A DNA stretch of 13,702 bases from Undibacterium sp. (GTDB lineage: Bacteria; Pseudomonadota; Gammaproteobacteria; Burkholderiales; Burkholderiaceae): contig JACMRF010000031.1 in the NCBI GenBank assembly GCA_014376575.1, forward strand, positions 1 to 13,702, in the 5' to 3' direction. Position 1 is the first letter of the stretch. The number at the start of each line of letters is the position of its first letter. The translations under genes were made by a program, and so were the position numbers. The notes below the pieces were generated by a model that was not told the DNA's origin, did not search any database, and worked only from the letters and a program-made list of their open reading frames with translations. This document shows, piece after piece, positions 6,544 through 13,702 of this stretch.

Positions 6544-8787
6544 ATGCCATCGACCCTAACCGATCATTCGCGCCGTCCCCATTCCCCACCGCCTGCCTCG
6601 CGTGGTGATGTCTGGCATGCGCTTATTCAGCAGGTGACACATTTAAGTGTGGCGCAAGTCGATGCATTTTCGGCGCGTTTAGCCAATGCTCTGTACGCAG
6701 CTTCCGAACAGTCAAGCGATGCGCGAGAAGCAAATTTGAGTTTTAATGCTGCGCAGTTGCTCAAAAATAATGCTTATGCATTTTACTATTTAACTTCTGG
6801 TTCGATAGAGGCGAGCTTTCGCAAGGAAGTGCAAGCTCTGCGCTCAAAAGAAGCGGTAGTAACATCAGAGCTAGATATAGCAATGACTTTGGTGTCCTAC
6901 GAAGAAATGGATAGAAAACTGGCGCTAGGGCGCGTCAGTCGCGCCCTGGAACTCACCAATGCAGAAGAGCTCGCTGCACTCAATATGCGTCTTGGCAGTA
7001 TCTTGGAGCGCGACAGCCTGAGCAGTGCGCAGAACCCTTTCCGTCCAGAAGTATTTTTGAACACGATGCAAGCCGCTTGGTGCGAATTTAGTCCCGATGT
7101 GGCAACCCATCACTTGATATTACCCCTCTTGCGCGCAGATATATTATTTGAGCTAACGCCTATTTTACGGGCGCTCAATGAGGGATTGGTTGCAAGAGGA
7201 ATTTTGCCGGAATTGCAAGAGTCATATCGAATAAAACGTACTAGCAGTACTGCTGAGGTAGAGAAAAAACCTGAATTGTCTAACGGTGAAGTAGCCGAAA
7301 AATTAAGAAAATATTTTTCTCAGCGAGATTCACAGAGCCAGCATTCTCAAGCTGATAGTGAGCATGGTCATAACGCACATTATTCGGCGCATCCAAATTC
7401 AGGCGGGATGTCAGGCACTGAACATTACGCAACGACTGGCGGAGCGCAATCAGCGCACGTACCTTACAACGCCGTTGATACCAAATTATTTCATTATTTG
7501 GCTGATCTGCAAAAAAGTATGGCAATACATCAATTGGCATCCGGTGCGCATGAGGCAATGCGTTTGTCGCAAATGCGCGATCAAATGCCCGAACTGCCCA
7601 ATGGTGGAGTAGAAAAAAATACGGTTGAATTGCTGTCTAAAGTATTTGACACCGTATTTCACAATCAAGATATTCCGCCGAAAATTAAGGAATTAATTGG
7701 ATTATTACAAGTGCCGGTGTTAAAAGCCGCCTTGATGGATAAAGAATTTTTCTTTCAAGATCAGCATCCGGCGCGTCGCTTGATTGATTTATTGTCCAAA
7801 CACAGTGCGTCTTGGGATCAGCAAAAAGGCACAGAAGATCCGTTGTTCCAGGCTATGCAGCGCAATGTTAGTCGCGTGCAGCAAGAGTTTGATCAAAAAA
7901 TTGACTTATTTAATGAAGTTGTTTCCGAGTTGGAAACCTTCATGGAAAAAGAAGAAGCGACGAGAGCGGCAGAGATACAAGAGCCGATCAATCGCGCATT
8001 GCAAAGAGAAAAGTTCAAACAGGCAAATATTTGTGCGACCAATGAAGTGGCATTGCGTGTGGGTACTGGTGAGGTTGCCGCTTTTGTTGAAACCTTCCTG
8101 GAAAATCGCTGGATCAAGGTATTGACACTTGCGTACAGCGTAAAAGACGACAAACCACATGCTGTCGTCGATGCCATCAAAACGATGGACGATTTGATCT
8201 GGAGCGTAAAGCCAAAAATCACTCTGGAACAACGTCAGGAAATGGTAAATCGCTTGCCTGCCGTTCTCTCCAGGCTCAATAAATGGTTAAGCCTGATCAA
8301 GTGGGAAGATGCTGACCGTATGCAGTTTTTTGCTGACCTTGCGGAATGCCATGCCTCTATTGTCCGTGCTCCGCTTGATCTGACGCCTGAGCGTCAACTG
8401 GAAATGGCGATTGAAGTAGCGCAAAAAGCTGCTGAGCGTCGTTTGGAAAAGCGCGCCTTGGCCGAAGAAGGTATCGCAACTGAAGTTGAAGCGGATAATT
8501 ATGTCGATATTGTTGCCAACCTCGAAAGGGGTGTCTGGCTACAATTCACTAAAAATGATGGCAGCACACATAACGTGAGGCTGGCGTGGGTCAGCCCTAT
8601 GCGTAGTCTGTATATATTCACTTCCAGTCAAAAAGAAAAATCGTTCTCCGTCTCAACTGAAGAGCTGGAGAGAAATTTCCGTGAACATAAAGCGCAAATA
8701 CTGGTACTGGATAAGCTCGTTGACCGTGCCTTGATGGCTGCGCTTGACGAAAATAATAATCAGGCTGTCGCTGAAACGGCATCCTGA
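6544..8787 (+). CDS. DUF1631 family protein
   Basis: A 747-residue, probably cytosolic protein of the DUF1631 family, widespread in Beta- and Gammaproteobacteria and without an agreed function. Recognisable family segments are NPFRPEVFL (164-172), LQVPVLKAALMDKEFFFQDQHPARRLIDLLS (388-418, written here as its family pattern: two hydrophobic helices joined by FF...HPARRL) and a C-terminal beta-rich part with GVWLQF and RLAWVSP (663-685), resembling a degenerate PilZ-like barrel without clear c-di-GMP motifs. Between the two helical halves, residues ~259-306 form a Ser/Gln/His-rich linker. Charged helices at ~437-495 may form a coiled coil. There is no signal peptide or membrane segment. The ATG at 6544 has no Shine-Dalgarno sequence, and no better start exists nearby. 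The gene is noticeably AT-richer than dxs. Function unknown. Confidence 0.85.
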   Translation: MPSTLTDHSRRPHSPPPASRGDVWHALIQQVTHLSVAQVDAFSARLANALYAASEQSSDAREANLSFNAAQLLKNNAYAFYYLTSGSIEASFRKEVQALRSKEAVVTSELDIAMTLVSYEEMDRKLALGRVSRALELTNAEELAALNMRLGSILERDSLSSAQNPFRPEVFLNTMQAAWCEFSPDVATHHLILPLLRADILFELTPILRALNEGLVARGILPELQESYRIKRTSSTAEVEKKPELSNGEVAEKLRKYFSQRDSQSQHSQADSEHGHNAHYSAHPNSGGMSGTEHYATTGGAQSAHVPYNAVDTKLFHYLADLQKSMAIHQLASGAHEAMRLSQMRDQMPELPNGGVEKNTVELLSKVFDTVFHNQDIPPKIKELIGLLQVPVLKAALMDKEFFFQDQHPARRLIDLLSKHSASWDQQKGTEDPLFQAMQRNVSRVQQEFDQKIDLFNEVVSELETFMEKEEATRAAEIQEPINRALQREKFKQANICATNEVALRVGTGEVAAFVETFLENRWIKVLTLAYSVKDDKPHAVVDAIKTMDDLIWSVKPKITLEQRQEMVNRLPAVLSRLNKWLSLIKWEDADRMQFFADLAECHASIVRAPLDLTPERQLEMAIEVAQKAAERRLEKRALAEEGIATEVEADNYVDIVANLERGVWLQFTKNDGSTHNVRLAWVSPMRSLYIFTSSQKEKSFSVSTEELERNFREHKAQILVLDKLVDRALMAALDENNNQAVAETAS

Positions 8788-8789
8788 TT

Positions 8790-8826
8790 GCCGACATGAT
8801 CGGCGTCCAGGCATGAATCCATGCCT
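8790..8826. terminator. Two hairpins between convergent DUF1631 and lifO genes
   Basis: GCCGA/TCGGC (8790-8794 / 8800-8804) and AGGCATG/CATGCCT (8809-8815 / 8820-8826) are both perfect stems with loops of 5 and 4 nt. They begin 3 nt after the DUF1631 stop. The second is followed on the plus strand by a T-containing stretch (ATCCTTTG) rather than a true U-tract. They lie between two convergent genes, where a bidirectional terminator is expected. Termination is probable but the signal is not canonical. Confidence 0.45.
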
Positions 8827-8878
8827 ATCCTTTGATTCCCCACTTTAAAAAACCCGCTCTATTCTGGTCTAGTCTGCT

Positions 8879-9829
8879 CTACTCATAGGCAGGCAAACGT
8901 TTTTGTTCTTCTTTGGTAAATCGCTGATCCCGTATCTGTTGCAAGGCCATTGGCTTATCTTCTTCTTTTGTTCCTGCCAGATGATTGAGCTGATTTTTCT
9001 CATTGAGATATCCGGCCATACGCATTTTCCATTGTGATTCTTCTCGATCAACCTCCGCCAGTCTGGCCGCTGCTTCGGGCGTGGTTGCTGCCGCACGCAT
9101 GCGATACACCTCGTCTTCACTGGCACCGTGAGCGCGCAATTCTTTGGCATATTCTTCGAGCCGCACTACCTGATAAGGCGCTTCCTTAGCTTCGCGCAAG
9201 GCGGGTGACATGGCTATATCAAGAGCTTTGATTTTTTCGCGCTTCTGAATTTCAGTCAGGGCCGTATTTTGGCTAATTTCCAAGCGGCTGACCGCATCCA
9301 TGTCGTAGGCGTCATCAAAGCCAAACAGGGCATTGCTTTCTTTAGTATTGAAAAAATTTTTCCTCGTTTCCTGCATCGTGAGCTGACGTTGACGGATCGC
9401 CGATGTGGCGTTGCCGAGCACTTCAGCGGATGTTTTTTCTATCTCTGCCAAGGCTTCTTTATAGCGGATATAGCGGGATAATAAATTTTTTGCTTCGCGC
9501 GCGGCTTTTGGGTTGAGTTTTTTGTCCAGTTCTTTTCCTATTTCAAGCACGATGTCATGCAGCGATTTCTCTCCTATAGCGGCGAGGTAGTAATCAAACA
9601 TCAAGCGTAATTGCATATCGACCAGTAATTCTCCGTTCGTATTTTGAACAATATTACCGTCGCTGGTGGTACCTTCCATTGATTTTACAAAGGCAAAAGG
9701 ATCAGTTTCCTTGGGTTGTGCGCGCGCTATTTTTTGGTCCTCGTTTTGCGAAAAAATGACAGCAAAAAAAACAGCGACAGACATCGTCGCTGCAACAAAT
9801 AACATCTTCTTTTTTGTTGTAATGTGCAT
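8879..9829 (-). CDS. lifO: Lipase-specific foldase (lipase chaperone LifO/Lif)
   Basis: A 316-residue steric chaperone that folds its cognate family I lipase in the periplasm while anchored in the inner membrane. A single N-terminal membrane anchor lies at about residues 8-27 after a lysine-rich start, followed by a Q/P/D-rich linker and a long charged helical domain. The family signature RxxFDY(F/C)L(S/T)A is present as RLMFDYYLAA at residues 75-84, with Tyr and Ala at the two variable sites where the consensus has F/C and S/T. Downstream helices such as ALFGFDDAYD (167-176) and the C-terminal EEKQRLPAYE-like tail also fit. It lies 47 bp downstream of the lipase on the same strand, with a GGGCGGGATGA stretch before its ATG, so the two are almost certainly co-transcribed, as in Pseudomonas and Burkholderia. 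Confidence 0.94.
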   Translation of the reverse strand: MHITTKKKMLFVAATMSVAVFFAVIFSQNEDQKIARAQPKETDPFAFVKSMEGTTSDGNIVQNTNGELLVDMQLRLMFDYYLAAIGEKSLHDIVLEIGKELDKKLNPKAAREAKNLLSRYIRYKEALAEIEKTSAEVLGNATSAIRQRQLTMQETRKNFFNTKESNALFGFDDAYDMDAVSRLEISQNTALTEIQKREKIKALDIAMSPALREAKEAPYQVVRLEEYAKELRAHGASEDEVYRMRAAATTPEAAARLAEVDREESQWKMRMAGYLNEKNQLNHLAGTKEEDKPMALQQIRDQRFTKEEQKRLPAYE

Positions 9830-9876
9830 TCATCCCGCCCTTGGATTAGTTCAATTTCTATTTCATCGCACCTTGA

Positions 9877-10930
<1,054 letters not shown>

Positions 10931-11090
10931 GTATTAGCAAGGTGCTATGCAGCATAAATCGTTTGTAAAAAACACAATTTTCAAGGCCGTACTGAGCTGA
11001 TTATCGTGGCGCTACCGCGCTTAAAGCCGGGTTGGTAAGGCTAGACAAGCTCAAGTGAGTCGAAGCGTGAGCGAAAAAGCGAGAAATTAG

Positions 11091-11222
11091 ATGAAAATCA
11101 CTAAAGTTAGCGATTGGAGCCACCAAAGGGCGATATCGTCTGTTTGTCGCAACAAGGACAGAATTCTGCAGGTGTTAAAACATAGGCAAGTTCATTTTGG
11201 TTCAGGTTCTCATTTTGCATGA
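11091..11222 (+). CDS. Possible 43-residue small basic protein, unrecognised
   Basis: An ATG frame of 43 codons begins MKITKVSDWSHQRA and ends at TGA 11220-11222, just before the TATAAT box of the Rieske gene. It is rich in Lys, Arg, His and Ser with no membrane segment. Upstream GAGAAATTAG offers only a weak ribosome-binding site. No family was recognised. It may be chance in a 554-bp gap or a remnant of a decayed gene. Confidence 0.2.
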   Translation: MKITKVSDWSHQRAISSVCRNKDRILQVLKHRQVHFGSGSHFA

Positions 11223-11234
11223 TTCGGGTATAAT
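11207..11234 (+). promoter_or_regulatory. Probable sigma-70 promoter for the Rieske oxygenase gene
   Basis: A perfect TATAAT -10 box lies at 11229-11234, with TTCTCA (11207-11212, four of six matches to TTGACA) 16 bp upstream. It would give a transcript with a leader of about 130 nt before the ATG at 11373, containing the interleaved inverted repeats at 11284-11328. Confidence 0.5.
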
Positions 11235-11283
11235 TCGAGGTCTTGTCCAAAATTTCCTCTCTTCATTCGTTTTACGTTTTGAA

Positions 11284-11328
11284 TTTTCGTCCACATAAGT
11301 ATTCCGGTCGAAAACAGGTATTTGTGGA
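11284..11328 (+). promoter_or_regulatory. Interleaved inverted repeats in the Rieske leader (possible pseudoknot)
   Basis: TTTTCG (11284-11289) pairs with CGAAAA (11309-11314), and TCCACA (11290-11295) pairs with TGTGGA (11323-11328). The order a-b-a'-b' is that of an H-type pseudoknot or of two mutually exclusive hairpins. It lies 45-90 nt before the Rieske start codon, inside the predicted leader. It matches no riboswitch class recognised here; six-base arms may be chance. Confidence 0.3.
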
Positions 11329-11372
11329 TTCTTTCTCTCTTAGGTTGGTGCAAATTAATTTGGGGGGTGGGG

Positions 11373-12488
11373 ATGTCCGATCTGGCTTCTTTGTCTACAC
11401 TCGCGCGTTCTGACGCGCAACTTCCGGTTTACGTATATTTTGATCAAACGCTATTGCAACGCGAGATCAAAGCGCTTTTTCAATCCGGTCCGCGTTATGT
11501 CGGGCATGAGTTGATGGTGCCTAATGTGGGTGACTTTGCGACGCTTCCTTCCGAAAACGGAGGGCGCATGCTGGTGCGCAATGCGCAAGGCATAGAGCTG
11601 ATGTCCAATGTTTGCCGGCATCGGCAGGCACTCATGCTGGGCGGTCCTGGTACCACCGGGCGCGGCAATGCCAAAAATATCGTTTGCCCGTTACATCGCT
11701 GGACCTATGATTTAAAAGGTGTGCTGATAGGCGCACCGCATTTTGCTGATACACCATGCCTGAATCTTTCTCAAACACCTTTGCAAAACTGGAATGGCTT
11801 GCTGTTTGAGCAAAATGGTTACAACGTCATGGAAAAAATGGGCCAGCTTAGCGTGACGCGGGATCTCGATTTTTCCGGCTATATGCTCGATCATGTTGAA
11901 GTGAATGATTGTGACTACAACTGGAAGACGTTCATTGAAGTCTATCTGGAAGATTATCACGTAGAACCTTTCCATCCCGGTCTAGGTAACTTTGTCACCT
12001 GCGACGATCTGCGTTGGGAGTTTGGCGACGATTACAGCGTGCAAACGGTAGGTGTTAACAATGGGCTGCTTAAATCTGGCTCGGATAAATACCGGCTGTG
12101 GCAAGAACAGGTATTGAAGTTTCGCCAGGGTGACGCGCCGAAATACGGCGCGATCTGGCTGACCTTGTATCCAAACATCATGGTTGAATGGTATCCACAT
12201 GTGCTGGTGGTATCGACCTTATGGCCCACCAATACTGGCAAGACAAAAAATGTTGTTGAGTTTTACTACCCGGAAGAAATTGTTCTTTTCGAGCGCGAAT
12301 TTATTGCGGCTGAACGTGCTGCTTATATGGAAACCTGTATCGAAGACGACGAGATCGGGTTCCGTATGGATGCCGGACGCAGAATATTGATGGACCGTGG
12401 GGTTAACGAGGTTGGCCCATATCAATCACCGATGGAAGATGGCATGCAGCATTTTCATGAATGGTATCGACGTAATATCTCGTTTTAA
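11373..12488 (+). CDS. Rieske [2Fe-2S] ring-hydroxylating oxygenase alpha subunit-like protein
   Basis: A 371-residue soluble oxygenase with the two-domain plan of Rieske non-heme iron enzymes. The Rieske cluster ligands are C81-R-H83 and C105-P-L-H108. The catalytic domain has NWKTFIEVYLEDYHVEPFH (183-201) with iron ligands His196 and His201, and the third carboxylate is probably in CIEDDEIGF (322-330). Such enzymes hydroxylate or demethylate aromatic or quaternary-amine substrates using electrons from a reductase; no reductase, ferredoxin or beta subunit is adjacent and the substrate is unknown. The frame extends to a GTG at 11322, but ATG 11373 is preferred because the G-rich TGGGGGGTGGGG lies directly before it and the upstream residues are unlike the family. 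It is followed by a strong terminator and an EamA exporter. Homologues often neighbour xseB in Burkholderiales, from memory. Confidence 0.9.
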   Translation: MSDLASLSTLARSDAQLPVYVYFDQTLLQREIKALFQSGPRYVGHELMVPNVGDFATLPSENGGRMLVRNAQGIELMSNVCRHRQALMLGGPGTTGRGNAKNIVCPLHRWTYDLKGVLIGAPHFADTPCLNLSQTPLQNWNGLLFEQNGYNVMEKMGQLSVTRDLDFSGYMLDHVEVNDCDYNWKTFIEVYLEDYHVEPFHPGLGNFVTCDDLRWEFGDDYSVQTVGVNNGLLKSGSDKYRLWQEQVLKFRQGDAPKYGAIWLTLYPNIMVEWYPHVLVVSTLWPTNTGKTKNVVEFYYPEEIVLFEREFIAAERAAYMETCIEDDEIGFRMDAGRRILMDRGVNEVGPYQSPMEDGMQHFHEWYRRNISF

Positions 12489-12500
12489 ATTTGTAGGTAA

Positions 12501-12533
12501 TAAGGGGGAAGCGAAGCTTCCCCTTATTTTTTT
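12501..12533 (+). terminator. Strong intrinsic terminator after the Rieske gene
   Basis: TAAGGGGGAAGC (12501-12512) pairs with GCTTCCCCTTA (12516-12526) around a GAA loop, with one bulged G, followed directly by seven T residues (12527-12533). This is a textbook Rho-independent terminator, 12 nt after the Rieske stop. Its U-tract ends only 10 nt before the EamA start codon, so it sits where that gene's leader or promoter would be. Confidence 0.93.
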
Positions 12534-12543
12534 GGATGTAAAT

Positions 12544-13461
12544 ATGCAATCCCTTTGGATGCTGGTTGCCAGCTTCTTATTTTCTATCATGGGCGTCTGT
12601 GTCAAGCTGGCATCGGCCTACTACAGCACGGCCGAAATTGTGGCCTATCGCGGATTCATCGGCATGCTGGTGATATTTTCCATTGTTAAATGGCAGGGCG
12701 GCACTTTGCGTACGGGTATGGCCAGAGACCATCTCTGGCGCGGCGTGGTTGGTGTTACTGCATTATGGTTATGGTTTTATTCAATAGCCAGTTTGCCGCT
12801 GGCAATGGCTGTTACGTTGAACTACATGTCGCCTATCTGGATTGCCGTTATTCTGTTTGTGAGCGCGTGGTGGCACAATAAAAAAAGTCTTTCGCCCATC
12901 ATGCTATTGGCGATATTTCTTGGTTTCGTTGGCGTTGTCCTTTTGTTGCGCCCATCGATCCATGCGGATCAAATCGTTGGCGGTGTCCTCGCGCTGATTT
13001 CTGGCATGTTGGCCGCTTTGGCTTATATGCAGGTAAGAAAAATGGGCTTGCTGGGCGAACCGGAATACCGCGTTGTGTTTTATTTCTCAACGGTCTGCGC
13101 GGTCGCTGGTTTATTGGGAACGACCATGTCCGGAGTATTAACGACACAGGCGTCGCCGAGTTGGCATCCGCATCATGTAGAGGGCATGCTGCTGTTGTTA
13201 GTGGTGGGCTTGACGGCGGCCAGTGCGCAAGTTGCTATGACGCGCGCCTATCGCCTTGGTAACACACTAGTGACGGCAAATCTGCAATATGTCGGTATCG
13301 TATTCTCAAGTATTTGGGATGTATTGATCTGGCATGACACCTTGCACTGGCTGAGTTGGTTAGGCATCGGGGTCATATTAAGCAGTGGGCTGATCGCTAC
13401 TTTTTACAATGCCAGAAACAATCAGCTGAGGGTTACTGCCGATCCAATTGGTTCTGAATAG
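12544..13461 (+). CDS. EamA/DMT superfamily inner-membrane transporter
   Basis: A 305-residue polytopic inner-membrane protein with about ten hydrophobic helices in two EamA repeats. It begins MQSLWMLVASFLFSIMGVCVK, and motifs such as AEIVAYRGF (29-37), LPLAMAVTLNYMSPIW (in the first repeat) and AQVAMTRAYRLG (in the second) are typical of drug/metabolite exporters. Substrate cannot be read; family members export amino acids, S-adenosylmethionine or other metabolites. The frame is open back to 12397 inside the Rieske gene, but the upstream residues are not membrane-like and cross the terminator, so ATG 12544 with GGATG eight bases before it is preferred. It ends with a polar tail. It lies downstream of the Rieske gene, separated by the terminator, so expression needs read-through or a promoter inside the Rieske 3' end. 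Confidence 0.88.
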   Translation: MQSLWMLVASFLFSIMGVCVKLASAYYSTAEIVAYRGFIGMLVIFSIVKWQGGTLRTGMARDHLWRGVVGVTALWLWFYSIASLPLAMAVTLNYMSPIWIAVILFVSAWWHNKKSLSPIMLLAIFLGFVGVVLLLRPSIHADQIVGGVLALISGMLAALAYMQVRKMGLLGEPEYRVVFYFSTVCAVAGLLGTTMSGVLTTQASPSWHPHHVEGMLLLLVVGLTAASAQVAMTRAYRLGNTLVTANLQYVGIVFSSIWDVLIWHDTLHWLSWLGIGVILSSGLIATFYNARNNQLRVTADPIGSE

Positions 13462-13498
13462 TGAATGATGAAGGTAGCTGATGTGTTTTGTCCCATGC

Positions 13499-13527
13499 TT
13501 GCTCAGCCAAGGGGTATCAGGTATTTT
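13499..13527 (+). promoter_or_regulatory. Weak candidate promoter for the sulfurtransferase gene
   Basis: TTGCTC (13499-13504) and TATTTT (13522-13527) are 17 bp apart, matching three of six and four of six consensus bases. A start near 13534 would put the whole 9-bp repeat array in the 5' leader. A shifted -10, TATTAT at 13527-13532, is also possible. Confidence 0.25.
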
Positions 13528-13552
13528 ATTATGTTGAGCCATGTTTGATTGA

Positions 13553-13624
13553 GATTACCTCGGTTACCTCGGTTACCTCGGTTACCTCGGTTACCTCGGT
13601 TACCTCGGTTACCTCGGTTACCTC
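13553..13624 (+). repeat. Eight-copy 9-bp tandem repeat (GGTTACCTC)
   Basis: Seven perfect copies of GGTTACCTC fill 13562-13624, preceded by one copy with a single change (GATTACCTC, 13553-13561) and followed by a partial GATTA. The array lies between the EamA stop and the sulfurtransferase start, ending 31 bp before that ATG. Each unit contains the short inverted repeat GGT-T-ACC, so non-adjacent units can pair in RNA. There is a stop in the sulfurtransferase frame at 13635-13637, so the repeat is not coding for that protein. The near identity of copies suggests recent slippage expansion. Confidence 0.95.
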
Positions 13625-13655
13625 GATTATGTATTGAAACGCAAAGGGAGCAGCG

Positions 13656-13702
13656 ATGTACACGACACTGATATCAGCGCAAGATTTGGCCGCAAGAATA
13701 GC
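13656..13702 (+). CDS. Probable sulfurtransferase (rhodanese / 3-mercaptopyruvate type), N-terminus only
   Basis: The window ends after 15 complete codons, MYTTLISAQDLAARI, preceded by a good ribosome-binding site (AAAGGGAG, 13643-13650, 5 nt from the ATG). The M-Y-T-T-L-I-S-x-x-x-L start resembles betaproteobacterial two-domain rhodanese or 3-mercaptopyruvate sulfurtransferases, which move sulfane sulfur to thiol or cyanide acceptors. Identification rests on this short N-terminus and on remembered neighbourhood (after Rieske and EamA genes); no catalytic residue is in view. Confidence 0.6.
   Translation, partial: MYTTLISAQDLAARI

Noticed and set aside
6538..6546. GCCACCATG, an exact match to the vertebrate Kozak context, at the DUF1631 start
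   Set aside because: All surrounding genes are plainly bacterial, with operon overlaps and Shine-Dalgarno sites. The match is chance and does not indicate a eukaryotic or vector origin.
12397..12543. In-frame N-terminal extension of the EamA transporter into the Rieske gene
   Set aside because: The extension is polar, lies in the coding end of the Rieske gene and spans an intrinsic terminator.
13553..13624. Repeat array as a CRISPR
   Set aside because: Units are 9 bp, directly abutting and have no spacers; no cas genes are present.
13488..13637. Open frame through the 9-bp array encoding repeated Val-Thr-Ser
   Set aside because: It would need a TTG start without a ribosome-binding site and gives a 49-residue repetitive peptide; there is no support for translation.

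Overview
The window looks like chromosome from a betaproteobacterium of the order Burkholderiales, most likely Oxalobacteraceae-like (for example relatives of Herminiimonas, Undibacterium or Janthinobacterium). This is inferred from the proteins, from the xseB-ispA-dxs cluster, and from the Rieske oxygenase / EamA exporter / sulfurtransferase run. No database search was possible. No rRNA, tRNA, CRISPR array, integrase, transposase or phage gene is visible.

Layout, left to right. (1) 229-1119 (-) is a GcvA-like LysR regulator, divergent from 1357-1908 (+), a PduO-type cobalamin adenosyltransferase. (2) 2080-6169 is a minus-strand block read xseB, ispA, dxs and then an orphan periplasmic solute-binding protein. 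The first three overlap or nearly touch and form one operon: exonuclease VII small subunit, farnesyl diphosphate synthase and the first enzyme of the MEP isoprenoid pathway. A 9-bp perfect hairpin separates dxs from the binding protein. (3) 6170-6543 is a gene-poor divergent region with a possible 43-residue ORF. It leads into 6544-8787 (+), a 747-residue DUF1631 protein. (4) 8879-10818 (-) is a two-gene secreted-lipase unit: family I.1 triacylglycerol lipase followed by its dedicated membrane-anchored foldase. (5) 10819-11372 is a 554-bp divergent regulatory region with several inverted repeats and a good plus-strand promoter. (6) 11373-13702 (+) holds a Rieske non-heme iron oxygenase, a strong intrinsic terminator, an EamA/DMT-type exporter, an eight-copy 9-bp tandem repeat, and the first 15 codons of a probable sulfurtransferase cut by the window edge.

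How it fits together: the lipase and foldase form one secretion-dependent enzyme system (Sec export, periplasmic folding, probably type II secretion encoded elsewhere). The xseB-ispA-dxs operon is housekeeping. From remembered synteny in Burkholderiales, the Rieske gene usually lies directly divergent from xseB, so the DUF1631-lifO-lip segment may be an insertion; this is inference only.

No gene cluster here amounts to a clearly undescribed system. The most distinctive signals are non-coding: the 9-bp array before the sulfurtransferase, the terminator ending 10 nt before the EamA start codon, and the inverted repeats in the lipase and Rieske leaders. A foldase signature motif that departs from consensus at two positions also stands out.
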